Positions 1 through 11,168 of a stretch of DNA of 64,000 nt are shown in pieces. The notes beneath the pieces were generated by a model, which saw only the letters and a program-made list of their open reading frames with translations, did not search any database and was not told where the DNA came from. How positions within the stretch are numbered: the first letter of the stretch is position 1; every line of letters begins with the position of its first letter. Both the position numbers and the translations under genes were made by a program. This stretch comes from Anticarsia gemmatalis (Eukaryota > Arthropoda > Insecta > Lepidoptera > Erebidae): contig NC_134774.1 in assembly GCF_050436995.1 (NCBI RefSeq), positions 2,602,501 through 2,666,500 of the forward strand, given 5' to 3'.

Positions 1-36
1 AACAAACTCTTCAGCTTTATAATATTAGTATAGACT
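1..36 (-). mobile_element. 5' end of a family A Helitron-like repeat at the window edge
   Basis: AACTCTTCAGCTTTATAATA followed by TTAGTATAGA is the complement of the family A start. Confidence 0.5.
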
Positions 37-125
37 TGGTTACCATACAAGAATCAAATGACCGTGTGTGAGTTGTCTCGAAATATTTATATTTTGGTTA
101 TAACTTGAAATACTTTTGATTACAG

Positions 126-236
126 GCTGATAACAGTCCCGAAGCGAAGGGAGGTGAGGGCACCGTGGACGATGAGGTACCTAGTGATGGTCAAGGAATG
201 GCCGAACCCGCGGAGGGCGGTGACCTCGAGGACTAA
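126..236 (+). CDS. last coding exon of an unidentified plus-strand gene
   Basis: An acceptor (TTTTGATTACAG) ends at 125. The open frame reads ADNSPEAKGGEGTVDDEVPS and DGQGMAEPAEGGDLED, then TAA at 234-236, with AATAAA about 50 bases later. Composition is acidic and low-complexity, typical of a disordered C-terminal tail. The base composition is clearly more GC-rich than the neighbourhood. I do not recognise the protein. Upstream exons lie outside the window. Confidence 0.55.
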   Translation, partial: ADNSPEAKGGEGTVDDEVPSDGQGMAEPAEGGDLED

Positions 237-280
237 CAGTGGTGTAGCGTAGCGGGGGCAGAAGAGGGCGGCAAAATTTA

Positions 281-290
281 ACAATAAATA
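281..290 (+). terminator. possible poly(A) signal of the left-edge gene
   Basis: AATAAATAAA lies 45-55 bases after the stop of the left-edge exon, the position expected for an insect polyadenylation signal. Confidence 0.4.
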
Positions 291-448
291 AAAGAAAAAT
301 TAAACCATTTTGAGAAAAACCAGAAGTGGAAGCAAATAAAAGAAAATACCAATCACATACTGTTTTACTATAAGTCACAATCTTTAAAAAACAAGCTCTT
401 TACACATACAAATTGAATCACTTCAAAAATCAATTATACTACTAATCG

Positions 449-690
449 TATGGTTAGTGCTCAACCTAGTGTCAAAGTTGTTCAAGCCCGAGGGCCTTTG
501 TTGACGTGGCTTAACGACTGTTATGTTAATTGACAACAACCGGGACCGACTTTTAACGTGCCCTCATAAGCACGGAGACGCTCAATTCAATGATCACTAT
601 GCGGTCACCCATCTAGAACGACTGCGCCAAGGATTGCTTACCTAGATCGTTTACCGACCGGTGAGGGCAACAACTGGCTTTAAGCGCCTT
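449..690 (-). mobile_element. 5S-like SINE, family B, degraded
   Basis: CGTATGGTTAGTGCTCAACC to CGACCGGTGAGGGCAACAAC. Confidence 0.55.
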
Positions 691-904
691 TAAATTAACA
701 AAAATTAATATGTTGACTCATTCGAAATCTTTTTGACTAATGCATGGAGACGATCAGATCTACAAATACCCTTATGGGGTCATCCATCTATAGAATTACC
801 GCAGTAACCATCGCTTAACCCACTGGTCGTGAGCGCATGAGACTATGAGCGTTTCTGTATATAATTAGCGTTGTATTGGAGCTATATCGAATGAGTATCG
901 GAGT
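691..904. other. no gene seen
   Basis: AT-rich, no open frame of note, no repeat recognised. Confidence 0.5.
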
Positions 905-1017
905 TTAACACCCGGTTTCTGAGTTACATTTAGCGAGAGTTTATCTATTCAATAGCAATAAAATTCATACAAAAAAAAACGTTATAACCGCTAAATGTAC
1001 TCAGAAACCGTGGGTTA
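905..1017. mobile_element. short palindromic MITE, family K
   Basis: GGTTTCTGAGTTACATTTAG at the left, CTAAATGTACTCAGAAACC at the right. Two sister copies at 18655 and 21862. Confidence 0.55.
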
Positions 1018-1154
1018 GACGTTAGATACATTAAAAGCATGCAATTAGCCTTCAAAAACATTCATTGAATTATACTAAATCTGAACTAATGTATGGATGA
1101 GGGCGGCCCAGGACCGGTCCTATTGGCGCTCGATGGGGGAGGCCTTTGTCCAGC

Positions 1155-1202
1155 AGTGGACGATTCCCGGCTGAGATGATGATGATGATGATGATGATGA
1201 AC
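1155..1202 (+). repeat. GAT trinucleotide run
   Basis: Nine or so GAT units ending an older repeat whose tail reads CAGCAGTGGACGATTCCCGG. Confidence 0.8.
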
Positions 1203-1439
1203 TAATGTGACAATGAGAGTTCCAGCACCGTGCGTTAAGTTTTGTGAAACCAGAAGCGTAAACGAAGTTTAAAATTCAATCGGATGTTTCATCAGAGACG
1301 CCTGCGAAGATTTTCGACATTTTAAGACTTACGCGTCACTTTCAAGCGCATTTATAGTTCTAGATCATAGAAAGAACATTCCTCATTAATCGCGTTAAGT
1401 TACGAACCCTTAAATGTAAGTTATTGGGGATATAATTAA

Positions 1440-1660
1440 TTTAATTTGGTGTGTGGTGAGTTCGAATGCCACCCAGGACAAATCTTTGTGTGATGAGCAC
1501 GAGTATTTGTTCTGAGCCTGGTTGTCAATTTATCTATATAAGTATGTATTTAGAAGTATATAAGTATGTTTATCAGTTATTTTGTTACCATAGTACAAAC
1601 TGCTTAGTTTGGAATCAAATAACCGCGTGTGAGTTGTCCAATGATATTTATTTAAATGCC
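1440..1660 (+). mobile_element. tRNA-headed SINE, family J, head damaged
   Basis: GTGAGTTCGAATGCCACCC followed by the body ATTTGTTCTGAGCCTGGTTG and the tail with GTGTGAGTTGTCC. Confidence 0.5.
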
Positions 1661-2401
1661 GCAGTTATGTTGAAAGTTCTAAAACAATTGTTTCATACAT
1701 ATCACTCAGTCAAAACTACAAATGTTTACTTACGTGTACGCTGGAGCAACAGCGGCGACATCGCAAGGCTCGCGAGCTCGGCGCCGGCGCGTCTCGCTCC
1801 TGTGACGACACTGACACTTGCGGCGAGTGTATTACTACCTACTTACTAGTTATTATCACTTATTGTTACTTAATCATCACTAATCACGAAAATCTTGGAA
1901 AAATAATGCACAATGTTTAATTTTAACGTGTTTTTGATCGCCATCTGATGGGTACAATGTTCTAATAGGTGTTGCATATTAAGGCACCGCGAAAACAACA
2001 AACACTCACTACCTAATAATGATAAGCCATCAACACTATGGCGTCCTTATCGCAGTAGTTTAAATGAAATGTCTTTATTACACAAAACTGTAACTATTAC
2101 TATTAAATTACACTAAAAACTAAAACAAAATAAAAAATAAGCGTCTTTTTTGCGAAATATTAAATTAAATTGTACTTTTTAGCGCGGGAAGTCATGATAA
2201 GAGTGTAAAGGACACAGGTTCGCACGTCACTGGCGGGATAGATCAAAGTACATCAAACGATGCGGCGTCGTGTGCGGCGACCAATAGCAACGTCGCTAGG
2301 GGAGAGAAGCTTTCATACTGTTTTCCTATTGGCTGATGTGATATTGTAGTAGCATTCTTTCTGATTTTAAAATTGTTTTTTTTTTCAGAGACTAACAGAG
2401 T
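1661..2401. other. non-coding stretch with GC-rich islands
   Basis: 1735-1835 (GCGACATCGCAAGGCTCGCG) and 2215-2310 (GATGCGGCGTCGTGTGCGGC) are GC-rich against AT-rich surroundings. No splice-flanked coding frame recognised; a 127-codon frame at 1466-1849 starts inside a SINE. Confidence 0.45.
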
Positions 2402-2597
2402 AGGATTTTTTTTTTAATATTTTTTTTTTATAATGACTACTCCCGCACTAAGAATTGCTCTTGTGTCGCGGGGACTTTTACAAACATACAAACAACGGAC
2501 ACAAAGTACAACCAGACATGAAACAACTATTTGTGGATCGCACAAATAATTGTTCCGTGTGGGAATTGAATCCACGACCGCCGAAAGACCGAAGCAA
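2402..2597 (-). mobile_element. tRNA-derived SINE, family G, head damaged
   Basis: CTTGTGTCGCGGGGACTTTT body and GTGTGGGAATTGAATCCACG B box; the head is missing beyond 2597. Confidence 0.55.
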
Positions 2598-2888
2598 TGT
2601 AACTTTTTAGTGAAATAAAATAAACTACATTTTTATATCATTTATTGTACTCTTAATATTTATTTATAAAACTTATTACAAACATTATAAAATTATAAAA
2701 TAAATAATCACATGTTTTCGTAAAATAATATTATTAAAACAAAAAATGGCTGCCAAAAATTAAATTTCTTATAAAAATCATTTATTCTCAATCTCTTACT
2801 AAAAGAATACCCGCTAAATATCTTTATATGTCTGAATATAGCAACAAGTCGCTGTGTAGAAGACGAAACATAAATACAGTAGACGTAT

Positions 2889-2954
2889 ACGCGGAGTGCG
2901 TGTGAGGGAACGGAAGCACGTCGTTGTTACGTCTCCCTCACACGCACTCCGCGT
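2889..2954. repeat. perfect 21-base inverted repeat, GC-rich hairpin
   Basis: Arms 2889-2909 and 2934-2954, starting ACGCGGAGTGCGTGTGAGGG, with a 24-base loop. It stands out in an AT-rich stretch. Confidence 0.75.
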
Positions 2955-3409
2955 AATACGGTGCAAAAGTATTTCTTTTCTAGATTACTTTTTTAGGTAA
3001 ATCGCTGGTCTGATACATATGACTCGCACTTGGCCAGCGTGGTGGACTCAAGGCCTAACCCCTCCCTCATTACGGGAGGAGACCCTTGCCCAACAGTGGG
3101 ACATTAATGGGTTAAATTTATTGATTTAAATGAAATTTGATAGGACATCTTGAGGATGTTGTTAATTATTGTAATAATGTTTCTATCGGGCGAAAATATA
3201 AGCTCATATTGTTAATAAGAGATTGAGAATGAAATATTGTTTTGAAAAGTCGCTTAAATATATATTTAAACTAGTTTATCCACACTGCTGTGATTGTTTA
3301 CAAACTTTTATTCCTTATAGCTGCCCCTTTTAAGGTTAATTATTGAAAAAATAAACATCAGTCTGTCTTTTACACTCTTATGGCTATACTAATAATATTT
3401 TAATAGCCC

Positions 3410-3632
3410 CGGCTGTCAATTTCAAAGATCATTGACAGTCGTTAACAGTAGTCAGAAGCTTGAAAGTTTGACAACCAGTCTTACCGAAGGGTATCGTGTT
3501 ATAACCCAGGTAACTGTTTTGTGGAGGTCTGATAGACAGTCGCTCCATGTAAAATACTGGTATTCAGCTGCATCCGGTGAGACTGGAAGCCGACTCCAAC
3601 ATAGTTTAGAAGAAAGACTAAGTCATGACTAA
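3410..3632 (+). mobile_element. 5S-like SINE, family E, tail part
   Basis: GGCTGTCAATTTCAAAGATC to CATAGTTTAGAAGAAAGACT; the 5S-like head is missing. Confidence 0.5.
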
Positions 3633-3960
3633 TATAAATATTTTAATAACATTAAGCGGTAAAACAATGCTCTCTTTTCTCAGACAAGTTAATAAAAATA
3701 TATTTAAGCGACTCTTAAGTACATAATAATATAAAAAAAATACTTAAACTAAATCATTTATTTGTCATATACGCACTTAATACTAAAAAGTATTTTTTGG
3801 GTACAATTTTATATTCAAATACATAGTTTTATATATTTTTTGGGGTATTCAAAAACATTTTTATTTAATCACAATTAATGTAAAAAACTGCCTTAAAATT
3901 AAAATTATAATACTTTTTGTCTTATTTGAAAATAATTTGATTAATTTAATAGTAGAGTAG

Positions 3961-4262
3961 CAGTGATGGCCGGGTGGTATAAGTTGGTACCTCCCACGCA
4001 AGTGGTCGACAGTTCGAACCCGAGGCAACATACCAATAACTTTTACAAGTTATGTGTGTATTAGAAATAATTATCACATGTTCCAACGGTGAAGGAAAAC
4101 ATCGTGATGCAACCTTGCATGCCTGAGAGTTCTTCAGAACAGTTCTTGAAGGTATGCAAAGTCCCCAACCTGTACTTGGCTAACGTGGTGGACTCAAGGC
4201 CTAACCCTTCCCTCATTACAGGAGGAGACCCTTGCCCAGCAGTGGGACATTAATGGGCTAAT
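3961..4262 (+). mobile_element. tRNA-derived SINE, family F
   Basis: Head GGCCGGGTGGTATAAG (A-box-like) and AGTTCGAACCCGAGGC (B-box-like), then a tRNA-unrelated body and tail TTGCCCAGCAGTGGGACATT. It is a SINE, not a tRNA gene: no cloverleaf continues past the B box. Confidence 0.7.
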
Positions 4263-4865
4263 ATTATTTGTAAGTGTCGCCATCTACCGATTAAAATAAT
4301 CAAATTATTTTTTTATCATTTTAATCTTATTACTAAAGAATATAAAGTCTTATTTTTAATATAATTTCTATTTATTTGGCGAAAATATATAATACTACTT
4401 ATAGGTTAAGAAAGACAGAGTTTTGTCAGTTCATATGTAGAGTATTATCTCCGGAACTGCTGAACATAATTGAATAAAACATTCACTGTTTAAAAGACAC
4501 ATTATACGAAACAGACAAAGGTTGTTTTATAACATCACGGCTGCTACATCCGAAATTATAGGCAGAGGTGTTACAAACATCCACGTTTCGAAATTAACAA
4601 TGTTAGTCCCATGTAATAGGGGGCGAGCTTGCCATATACTGGATTCGCTAACTCCGAGCTACTATAGAGAAAATAAAAAAATAATAGCATGTTTTGAAGG
4701 AAATCAAAGTAGTATAATATATTTTCGCCGTATAAATCTCCGTGTCATATGTACGGACACTGTGTGTAACAGCACAGCTCCGCTTGTACCGCGCATGTCA
4801 ATGTGTCTGAAGCTACACACATATTCCGTTAGACATTAATCGGATATAGGTTAGACATTACGGTC

Positions 4866-5005
4866 ATTAAAGGGACCGACTTTTTACGTGCCCTCCGAAG
4901 CACGGAGACGCCCAGTTCAAATACCACTATGCGGTCACCCATCTATGGAATGACCGCGCCAACGGTTGCTTCACCAACAGATCGTTTACCGACCGGTGAG
5001 CGCAA
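4866..5005 (-). mobile_element. 5S-like SINE, family B, partial
   Basis: GACCGACTTTTTACGTGCCC to TACCGACCGGTGAGCGCAAC. Confidence 0.55.
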
Positions 5006-5046
5006 CTGGCCTATTACCACGATTCGGTTTCATAGTTCGACAAATA

Positions 5047-5261
5047 TTAGGTCGGGGAAAAAGTATTTTCGCATTATAATATGTATGAACTTGTAATATA
5101 ATCTCTTTGGCTTCAAGAATCACAAATGAGTACACGGTTCATTAGGTTTCTTTCAGTGAGCTCGTGAGGTACCCAAATATCGAGCTTTTTTGTGTAGAGG
5201 AAAGATTTTATTACAAGTTCATACATACTAAAATGCGAAAAGACTTTTTCCCCGACCTAAT
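5047..5261. mobile_element. mariner-type MITE
   Basis: Terminal inverted repeats TTAGGTCGGGGAAAAAGT and ACTTTTTCCCCGACCTAA, flanked by TA; about 215 bases, non-coding. Sister copies at 17082 and 38690. Confidence 0.7.
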
Positions 5262-6002
5262 ATTTCTGAGCCGTAAGTGGTGAACCAAATATCTGTGTAG
5301 CATGAAACACACTGTACATATGACTTATCTAAAGACACAATACTATATAAAATTTGGCGGTCTTCAAACCAAAGACTTTTCGATATCAGTCCATAAGACA
5401 TTTTGGAATAAGTTAAATATTTACGCCTGCAGGCAGAGGTATATGAAATACAAACAAACAAGAAAAAAGAGTGGCCTGGAGTTTGTTGGCAGCTCTTCTC
5501 ATTGGCTCTTCCGAACTGGCGGTAAATTCACTCTCTGTATCATTGACTATCATAAGTGTCAGCATTTGACCTAAATGGATGAGTGATTAAATTTTTATTT
5601 TACACTCACGTTTCGCCATTAACAATATTAGTCCCATGTAATAGGGGGCGAGATTAATGCCATCTACCGGGCACGTTACCAAACTTTGAGCTACTATAGC
5701 GATCATACTAAGATAAAAGTACTTTGCCCGACTCGGGAATTGAACCCGAGGCTTCATGATCAGCAGTAGTATATACTATCAACTGTGCCACAGGGGTGCA
5801 TATCTAAGTGGTTGGTACGGGAATCGAATCGTGATCGTTTTTGAAAATAATTTATTCCAAAATATCTTGTCATTTTTAATTACCAATTCATTTCTAATTC
5901 ATAATTCGATGGGGCTAATGTCTACTTTAACTGCTGAAGAAATAATGCTTATATGAGTTAAGTAAACCTTGATGAAGTCATTACATAGATGGGTCTTAAA
6001 GG

Positions 6003-6160
6003 TCAACGATCAGTGTGTTAACTTGTACATTACATAGATGTAGGTGCAGTGTTTGAGCTGAGCGTCTCCGTGATACAAGTCACGCTTGTTGTTTAACATA
6101 ACAACAGTTCACCACAAACACTTACACTACTTTGACACTAGGTTCACTAACCATACGATG
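6003..6160 (+). mobile_element. SINE, family B-prime
   Basis: ACTTGTACATTACATAGATG to GACACTAGGTTCACTAACCA. Confidence 0.45.
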
Positions 6161-6245
6161 ATATAAAAATTGGTTACCGTGGTGACCTTAAGGCCTAACC
6201 TCTCTCATTGTGTAAGGAGACCCTTGCCTAGCAGTGGGACAGTAA

Positions 6246-6501
6246 TCTATACTAATATTATAAAGCTGAAGAGTTTGTTTGTTTGATTGTTTGTTTGTTT
6301 GTTTGAACGCGCTAATCTCAGGAACTACTGGTCCGATTTGAAAAAATCTTTCAGTGTTAGATAGCCCATTTGTCGAGGAAGGCTATAGGCTATATAACAT
6401 CACGCTACGACCGATAGGAACAGAGTACCAGTAAAAAATGTTACAAAAACGGGGAAAGTAATCTCTAATGTGACGCAAGCGAAGTTGCGCAGGTCAGCTA
6501 G
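6246..6501 (+). mobile_element. Helitron-like repeat, family A
   Basis: Full-length copy from TCTATACTAATATTATAAAG to GTCAGCTAG with the 3' hairpin, following the 3' tail of a tRNA-derived SINE. Confidence 0.7.
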
Positions 6502-6772
6502 TTCTCATATAAGCATTATCTCAACGGTAGAATAAAACATTTTTGAAAAACGCCTACTTACTTAACATTCTATGTTTTAGATAAAATGCTTTTTTTATAA
6601 TAAAAATGCCGAAATTTGTACAAATTCTTAAATATACTACGCTTAATCGGTCTGCAACAACTTAGTAGAGAGTCTTTGTATGCAATGTTCGCGGTACGGA
6701 GGTATACAACCACTGAGTAACTAACACAAGAGGAAGGGGCATGTGGGCGTGGCGAGTGAGCCATATGGAGTA

Positions 6773-7207
6773 CTAGCTGACCCACGCAACTTCGCTTGCG
6801 TCACATAAGAGAGAATGGGTCAACATTTTCCCCGTTTTTGTAACATTTTTCACTGGTACTCTGCTCCTGGTGGTCGTAGCGTGATGATATATAGCCTATA
6901 GCCTTCCTCGATAAATGGGCTATCTAACAGTGAAATAATTTTTCAAATCGGACAAGTAGATCTTGAGATTCGCGCGTATACTAATATTATAAAGCTGAAG
7001 AGTTTGTTTGTTTGAACACGCTAATCTGGTCCGATTTGAAAAATTCTTTCAGTGTTAGATAGCCCATTTATCGAGGAAGGCTATAGGCTATATAACATCA
7101 CGCTACGGTCATTAGGAGCGGATTAGCAACGAAAAATGTCACAAACGGGGAAAATAATGTCCCATTCTCTCCTATGTGACGCAAGCGAAGTTGCGCGGGT
7201 CTGCTAG
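6773..7207. mobile_element. head-to-head pair of family A Helitron-like repeats
   Basis: A minus-strand copy (6773-6975) loses its 5' end at the point where a plus-strand copy (6977-7207) begins, so the pair forms a large imperfect inverted repeat. Both outer ends carry the CTAG-type terminus. Confidence 0.65.
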
Positions 7208-7386
7208 TGCAATAGTTAAACGGTCTCATGTCTTTCTTCATATACAACATTGTGTATATATGTACGTACGTCAATGAGCATACTAAGTAAATAATGGCGA
7301 AATATTTAAGAATTTGTTATTAACGCATATCTTACAAATAAGTGTCAGATAACCAATCTGCTTGATTTCATTCTTATTCTTTCTTA

Positions 7387-7612
7387 ACGTATGGTTAGTG
7401 GTCAACCTAGTGTCAAAGTTGTTCAAGCCCGTAGACCTTTGACGTGGCTTAACGACTGTTATCTAAATCGACAACATTCGGGACCGACGTTTTACGAAAG
7501 AGACGCTCAGTTCAAATACCACTATGCGATCACCCATCTATGTAATGACCGCGCCAAGGTTTGCTTAACCCACAGATCGTTTACCGACCGGTGAGCGCAA
7601 CTGGCTATGGGC
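7387..7612 (-). mobile_element. 5S-like SINE, family B
   Basis: On the minus strand the head region reads GCGGTCATTACATAGATGGG then TGATCGCATAGTGG, after a GGTTAAGCAAAC-type block, as in 5S rRNA (GTTAAGC ... GGATGGGTGACCGC). The far end (CGTATGGTTAGTGGTCAACC on the plus strand) is constant in all copies. Confidence 0.6.
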
Positions 7613-8275
7613 GCCTATTGTAAAGTGATAGTAGATATTATATGAGAATAATTGTCAATATTCTTTCAGTTAAGTTAACTAACACTTATCTTAAAGATAT
7701 GAAATTGAAAGCTAGATCAAATTGCTAAGATTAAGGCTATGGAATACATGGGGTCTCTATTTAGCGAATAATTATTTATTTATTAGTGGCAAGAATTGAA
7801 ATTAAGTTTTGGGCAATTTTGTTTGTTTAGACAACTTTGCCTGCGATGGTAACTTTGCCTGTTAATAACTTTGCCAGCAAGGGCAAATTGAACTATCTGA
7901 TCATAGTCCGGTCAAATTAGACCAAAAAATCAGTAAACCCACGACAAATTCAGGGGAAGCTGAAAATTCTTAAAATTGTTTAAATTATAATTATAAACAT
8001 TGTCTTAAAAGTCCCAACCGATCCCATGTAAGGAAAAAATTTTAGCGGGGTAATAAGGTCCAAAAAATGAGTTTTTCGCGATTTTCTTGAAAACGGTAAG
8101 TTTTATCGCAAAATTACCCCAGACATAATTTGTAGATCAGGGAATTTCCTATAAAAAAGGTATCAATAATTTTTCCCTAAAAGCCACCGCTTCTGAGATA
8201 TAACGATGCAAAAAATTGCGAGCGTCATAATACACTCATACACTACTTCAACTTGCTTTAGCAATTATAATATTA

Positions 8276-8532
8276 CTAGCTGACCCGCGCAACTTCGCTT
8301 GCGTCAAATAAGACAGAATAAGTAAAAAAATCCCCGTTTTTGTAACATTTTTTATTGCTACTCTGCTCCTATTGGTCGTAGCGTGATGATATATAGCCTA
8401 TAGCCTTCCTCGATAAATGGGCTATCTAACACTAAAAGAATTTTTCAAATCGGACCAATAGTTCCTGAGATTAGCGCGTTCAAACAAACAAACAAACAAA
8501 CAAACTCTTCAGCTTTATAATATTAGTATAGA
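8276..8532 (-). mobile_element. Helitron-like non-autonomous repeat, family A
   Basis: Read on the minus strand it starts TCTATACTAATATTATAAAG and ends in a small hairpin (CGCAAGCGAAGTTGCG) followed by GGGTCAGCTAG. TC at the 5' end, hairpin plus CTAG at the 3' end and insertion between A and T are Helitron hallmarks. It is about 255 bases, non-coding, and inserted inside the TIR element. Confidence 0.7.
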
Positions 8533-8556
8533 TAAGAAGTTGAAATCGATGACATC

Positions 8557-9348
8557 ATGGATGCTGATTTAATAATTAATATCGAAAATATAGTAGATAA
8601 ATTTTTTTCATACAATGATATTGAAAATGATGAAATATCTGGAGCTTTACTTAATAAACTGAATCAAAAACTTAAGGATTATGAGGAACGAGGACCAACA
8701 GCGAAACTTTGGATTCAATATTTTTATATGGTTTCAATTCTTAAAGAGTTTTTAAGAGCTGAACGTATGGGGGATTGGAAAGCTCATTTAAACTGCGTCA
8801 AAGAAATGCTTCCTTACTTTCACGCGTCTGGACATTTTCCATATGCTAAGTCTGCACACCTATACTTGCAGGATATGCTACAATTAGAGAATTTCATAGA
8901 TCCTGAAGTCTATAAAAAAATTTCAGAAGGATTCTTCACTGTGAGACGTTCAGACAAATTAAGCTGTGGCACTTCAACGGACATGGTAATTGAGCAGTCG
9001 ATGAAAGCTATGAAGACAGATGGAGGTATTGCTCGAGGAAGAAGCACAAAACAGAGTGTCATAAGTAAATGGGTTTATAGTATGCATGCAATGAATACAG
9101 TTTGTGAAAAATTAGAAGATCTGGCTAATGTTAGGATGGATACGACCGAGCAGCATGTTGATGCAAGTGATTCACGAGTAAAAAAAGATGCTAAAGACTT
9201 ACGAAAACTTTTGGAATGGTTCTCAATACATAATCCTTTTCCAGAGGTTTTGCATCGTTATATCTCAGAAGCGGTGGCTTTTAGGGAAAAAATTATTGAT
9301 ACCTTTTTTATAGGAAATTCCCTGATCTACAAATTATGTCTGGGGTAA
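8557..9348 (+). CDS. ORF of repeat-associated protein family (VRRS...TDMVIEQ...GGIARGR)
   Basis: Intact 263-codon ORF. Motifs in order: LWIQYFYMVSILKEFLRAER (52-71), GDWKAHLNCVKEMLPYFHAS (73-92), YAKSAHLYLQDM, FFTVRRSDKLSCGTSTDMV, IEQ, DGGIARGR, and TTEQHVDASDSR. From memory, this series recurs in large uncharacterised proteins of cnidarians, fish and arthropods (I believe of the DUF6589 type); not verified. The ORF appears to hold only the C-terminal half of that family. The last 30-35 residues are encoded inside the right inverted-repeat arm. Codon use is AT-rich like its surroundings. It could be a transposon-captured gene fragment or the element's own protein. Confidence 0.6.
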   Translation: MDADLIINIENIVDKFFSYNDIENDEISGALLNKLNQKLKDYEERGPTAKLWIQYFYMVSILKEFLRAERMGDWKAHLNCVKEMLPYFHASGHFPYAKSAHLYLQDMLQLENFIDPEVYKKISEGFFTVRRSDKLSCGTSTDMVIEQSMKAMKTDGGIARGRSTKQSVISKWVYSMHAMNTVCEKLEDLANVRMDTTEQHVDASDSRVKKDAKDLRKLLEWFSIHNPFPEVLHRYISEAVAFREKIIDTFFIGNSLIYKLCLG

Positions 9349-9529
9349 TTTTGCGATAAAACTTACCGTTTTCAAGAAAATCGCGAAAAACTCATTTTTT
9401 GGACCTTATTACCCCGCTAAAATTTTTTCCTTACATGGGATCGGTTGGGACTTTTAAGACAATGTTTATAATTATAATTTAAACAATTTTAAGAATTTTC
9501 AGCTTCCCCTGAATTTGTCGTGGGTCAAA

Positions 9530-10329
9530 TGTCTAAATTGACCGGAGTATCAGCTGTTATTCGGAAATTTTGTGAAAAGCGAAATTCATAATACAACTTT
9601 GCCATCACAGGCAATTTTGAGGCATTAGAGATATTTTTCGGAATTTTTTTGGCAATGGGCAATGTTTGGCCATTGAAATTTAGATAACTTTGCCAATTTT
9701 AAATAAATATTTGTAAGCTTTTTTTTTGTTTTATTTAAATAATTATTCGCCATATAAACAATGATATTATAGGATTATTGTATTTATATAATAAATAATG
9801 TTGTGATATTACTACGTAGCTGCATCTGGAATAAAGAAACGCATATTTAAGAAATAGAAGATATTTACAAATTAAGCAAATATTTCCTAGAAAAGTTATC
9901 ACGATCAAAAAAGTACTTGAATATATAACATTGATATGTTTAGCTAAGAAACTGTCTGGTCTAACATGAGTATAACTAATGCGACGCAAAAAATATAGAC
10001 AAAAACAGGAGACTAAAATATTCATGAATATAAAACGCTTTTAAAATGTAAAAAATATCATATTTTCGATTACCGTACAAGGGGTTACTTAAGGCAAATT
10101 TGGATATCATTTGATAATAGAAATAAGTAAAATTGCTTGCATAAAAAGCTAGCGACGAATAAAATTGTAGCATTTTAAATAATGTAATTGACTTGAAACA
10201 AACTCATTTATTTCCATTTAAAAAATAAATCCCTTATTAAAAATTATCTCTATTCTACTTTTGACAAACCGCAATTCGTTTGTCATTCACGCCTGCCCCA
10301 TATAAGTGCTATGTTGTAATGTAAGTTCC
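9530..10329. other. AT-rich, no gene seen
   Basis: 9540-9710 is the outer flank of the TIR element with TTTGCC motifs. The rest is AT-rich with low-complexity frames only. Confidence 0.5.
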
Positions 10330-10920
10330 CGAATTAGAAAGAAAGAAAGATGTTTATTGTCACATAATATTAGTGTACATTTTAGAAAATCCTTACCGTG
10401 CCATGTCTCTATATTTACGAGATGTCAAAATTTGTAAGATTTAATATAAAATTGTTTGAACTCAGGTCAAATGTTAACAAAAGGAAAACTACGCACGTTA
10501 CTCTCAAGATGCCTGCGCCTTCCCTGGAGTTGTTTCGTAAAAATTGCACATACATGGCACCGTTAATATATAACTCCTTACCTGAATCAATAGTGGAACA
10601 GCGTGACAATAAATTCTGTACTGCCTTGAAAAACTGGCTGTTAGAGCAGTGCTTTTACACGGTAGAAGAATTCTTAAAAAAGAGTTCTTGTAGATTTTTT
10701 GTGTATGGAAATGCAATGTAAATGGTTTAAAGATAGAAATGAAATATTTACTGTTAAATAACATGTCTCCAAAATTAATTTTATGATTTACAATTATATA
10801 TATAGTGTATTTTTGCATGTCAATTGTATTTGACGAAATGTGCCATTGCTCTTTTGTATTGTAACATCCTTATGTACCACATTTAAAGCAAAATAAAATA
10901 ATTCTAATTCTAATTCTAAA
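10330..10920 (+). mobile_element. LINE 3' end
   Basis: The frame ending at 10721 (SLELFRKNCTYMAPLIYNSL, PESIVEQRDNKF, ALKNWLLEQCFYTVEEFL) looks like the C-terminal tail of jockey/CR1-type reverse transcriptases. It is followed by a 3'UTR, AATAAAATAA at 10895 and a short TTCTAA repeat as tail. Truncated at the 5' side. Confidence 0.55.
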
Positions 10921-11168
10921 GATATATTTTTTGCTTAAGTAGCGTGACAATGAGGTCACCACTCAGCTTATGGCTGTGTTTGTGATGTGAGTCACAGACA
11001 GCGCAGATTTTCAGTGGTGACCCAACTAAACGAGTACTAAATAATACAAAATTTCATATTTTTTTACGATTTTTGCTGCTTTTTTCACGTTTTCGTAACA
11101 ATAGTCAACGACAATATGATAAATAATTTACCAGGGTTCCATAAATGTACAAGAGGTTGCGACTCACA

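Larger units (their letters stand above)
7940..9525 (+). mobile_element. TIR-bounded element carrying an ORF
   Basis: Left arm about 7940-8214 and right arm about 9250-9525 are inverted copies of each other, nearly perfect over about 275 bases (outer end CCCACGACAAATTCAGGGG; inner end near TATAACGATGCAAAA). Similarity continues more weakly outside (CCGGTCAAATTAGAC against its complement), and both flanks hold repeated AACTTTGCC motifs, so the true element may span about 7800-9710. A Helitron-like repeat (8276-8532) has inserted between the left arm and the ORF. No clear target-site duplication was seen. Confidence 0.75.
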
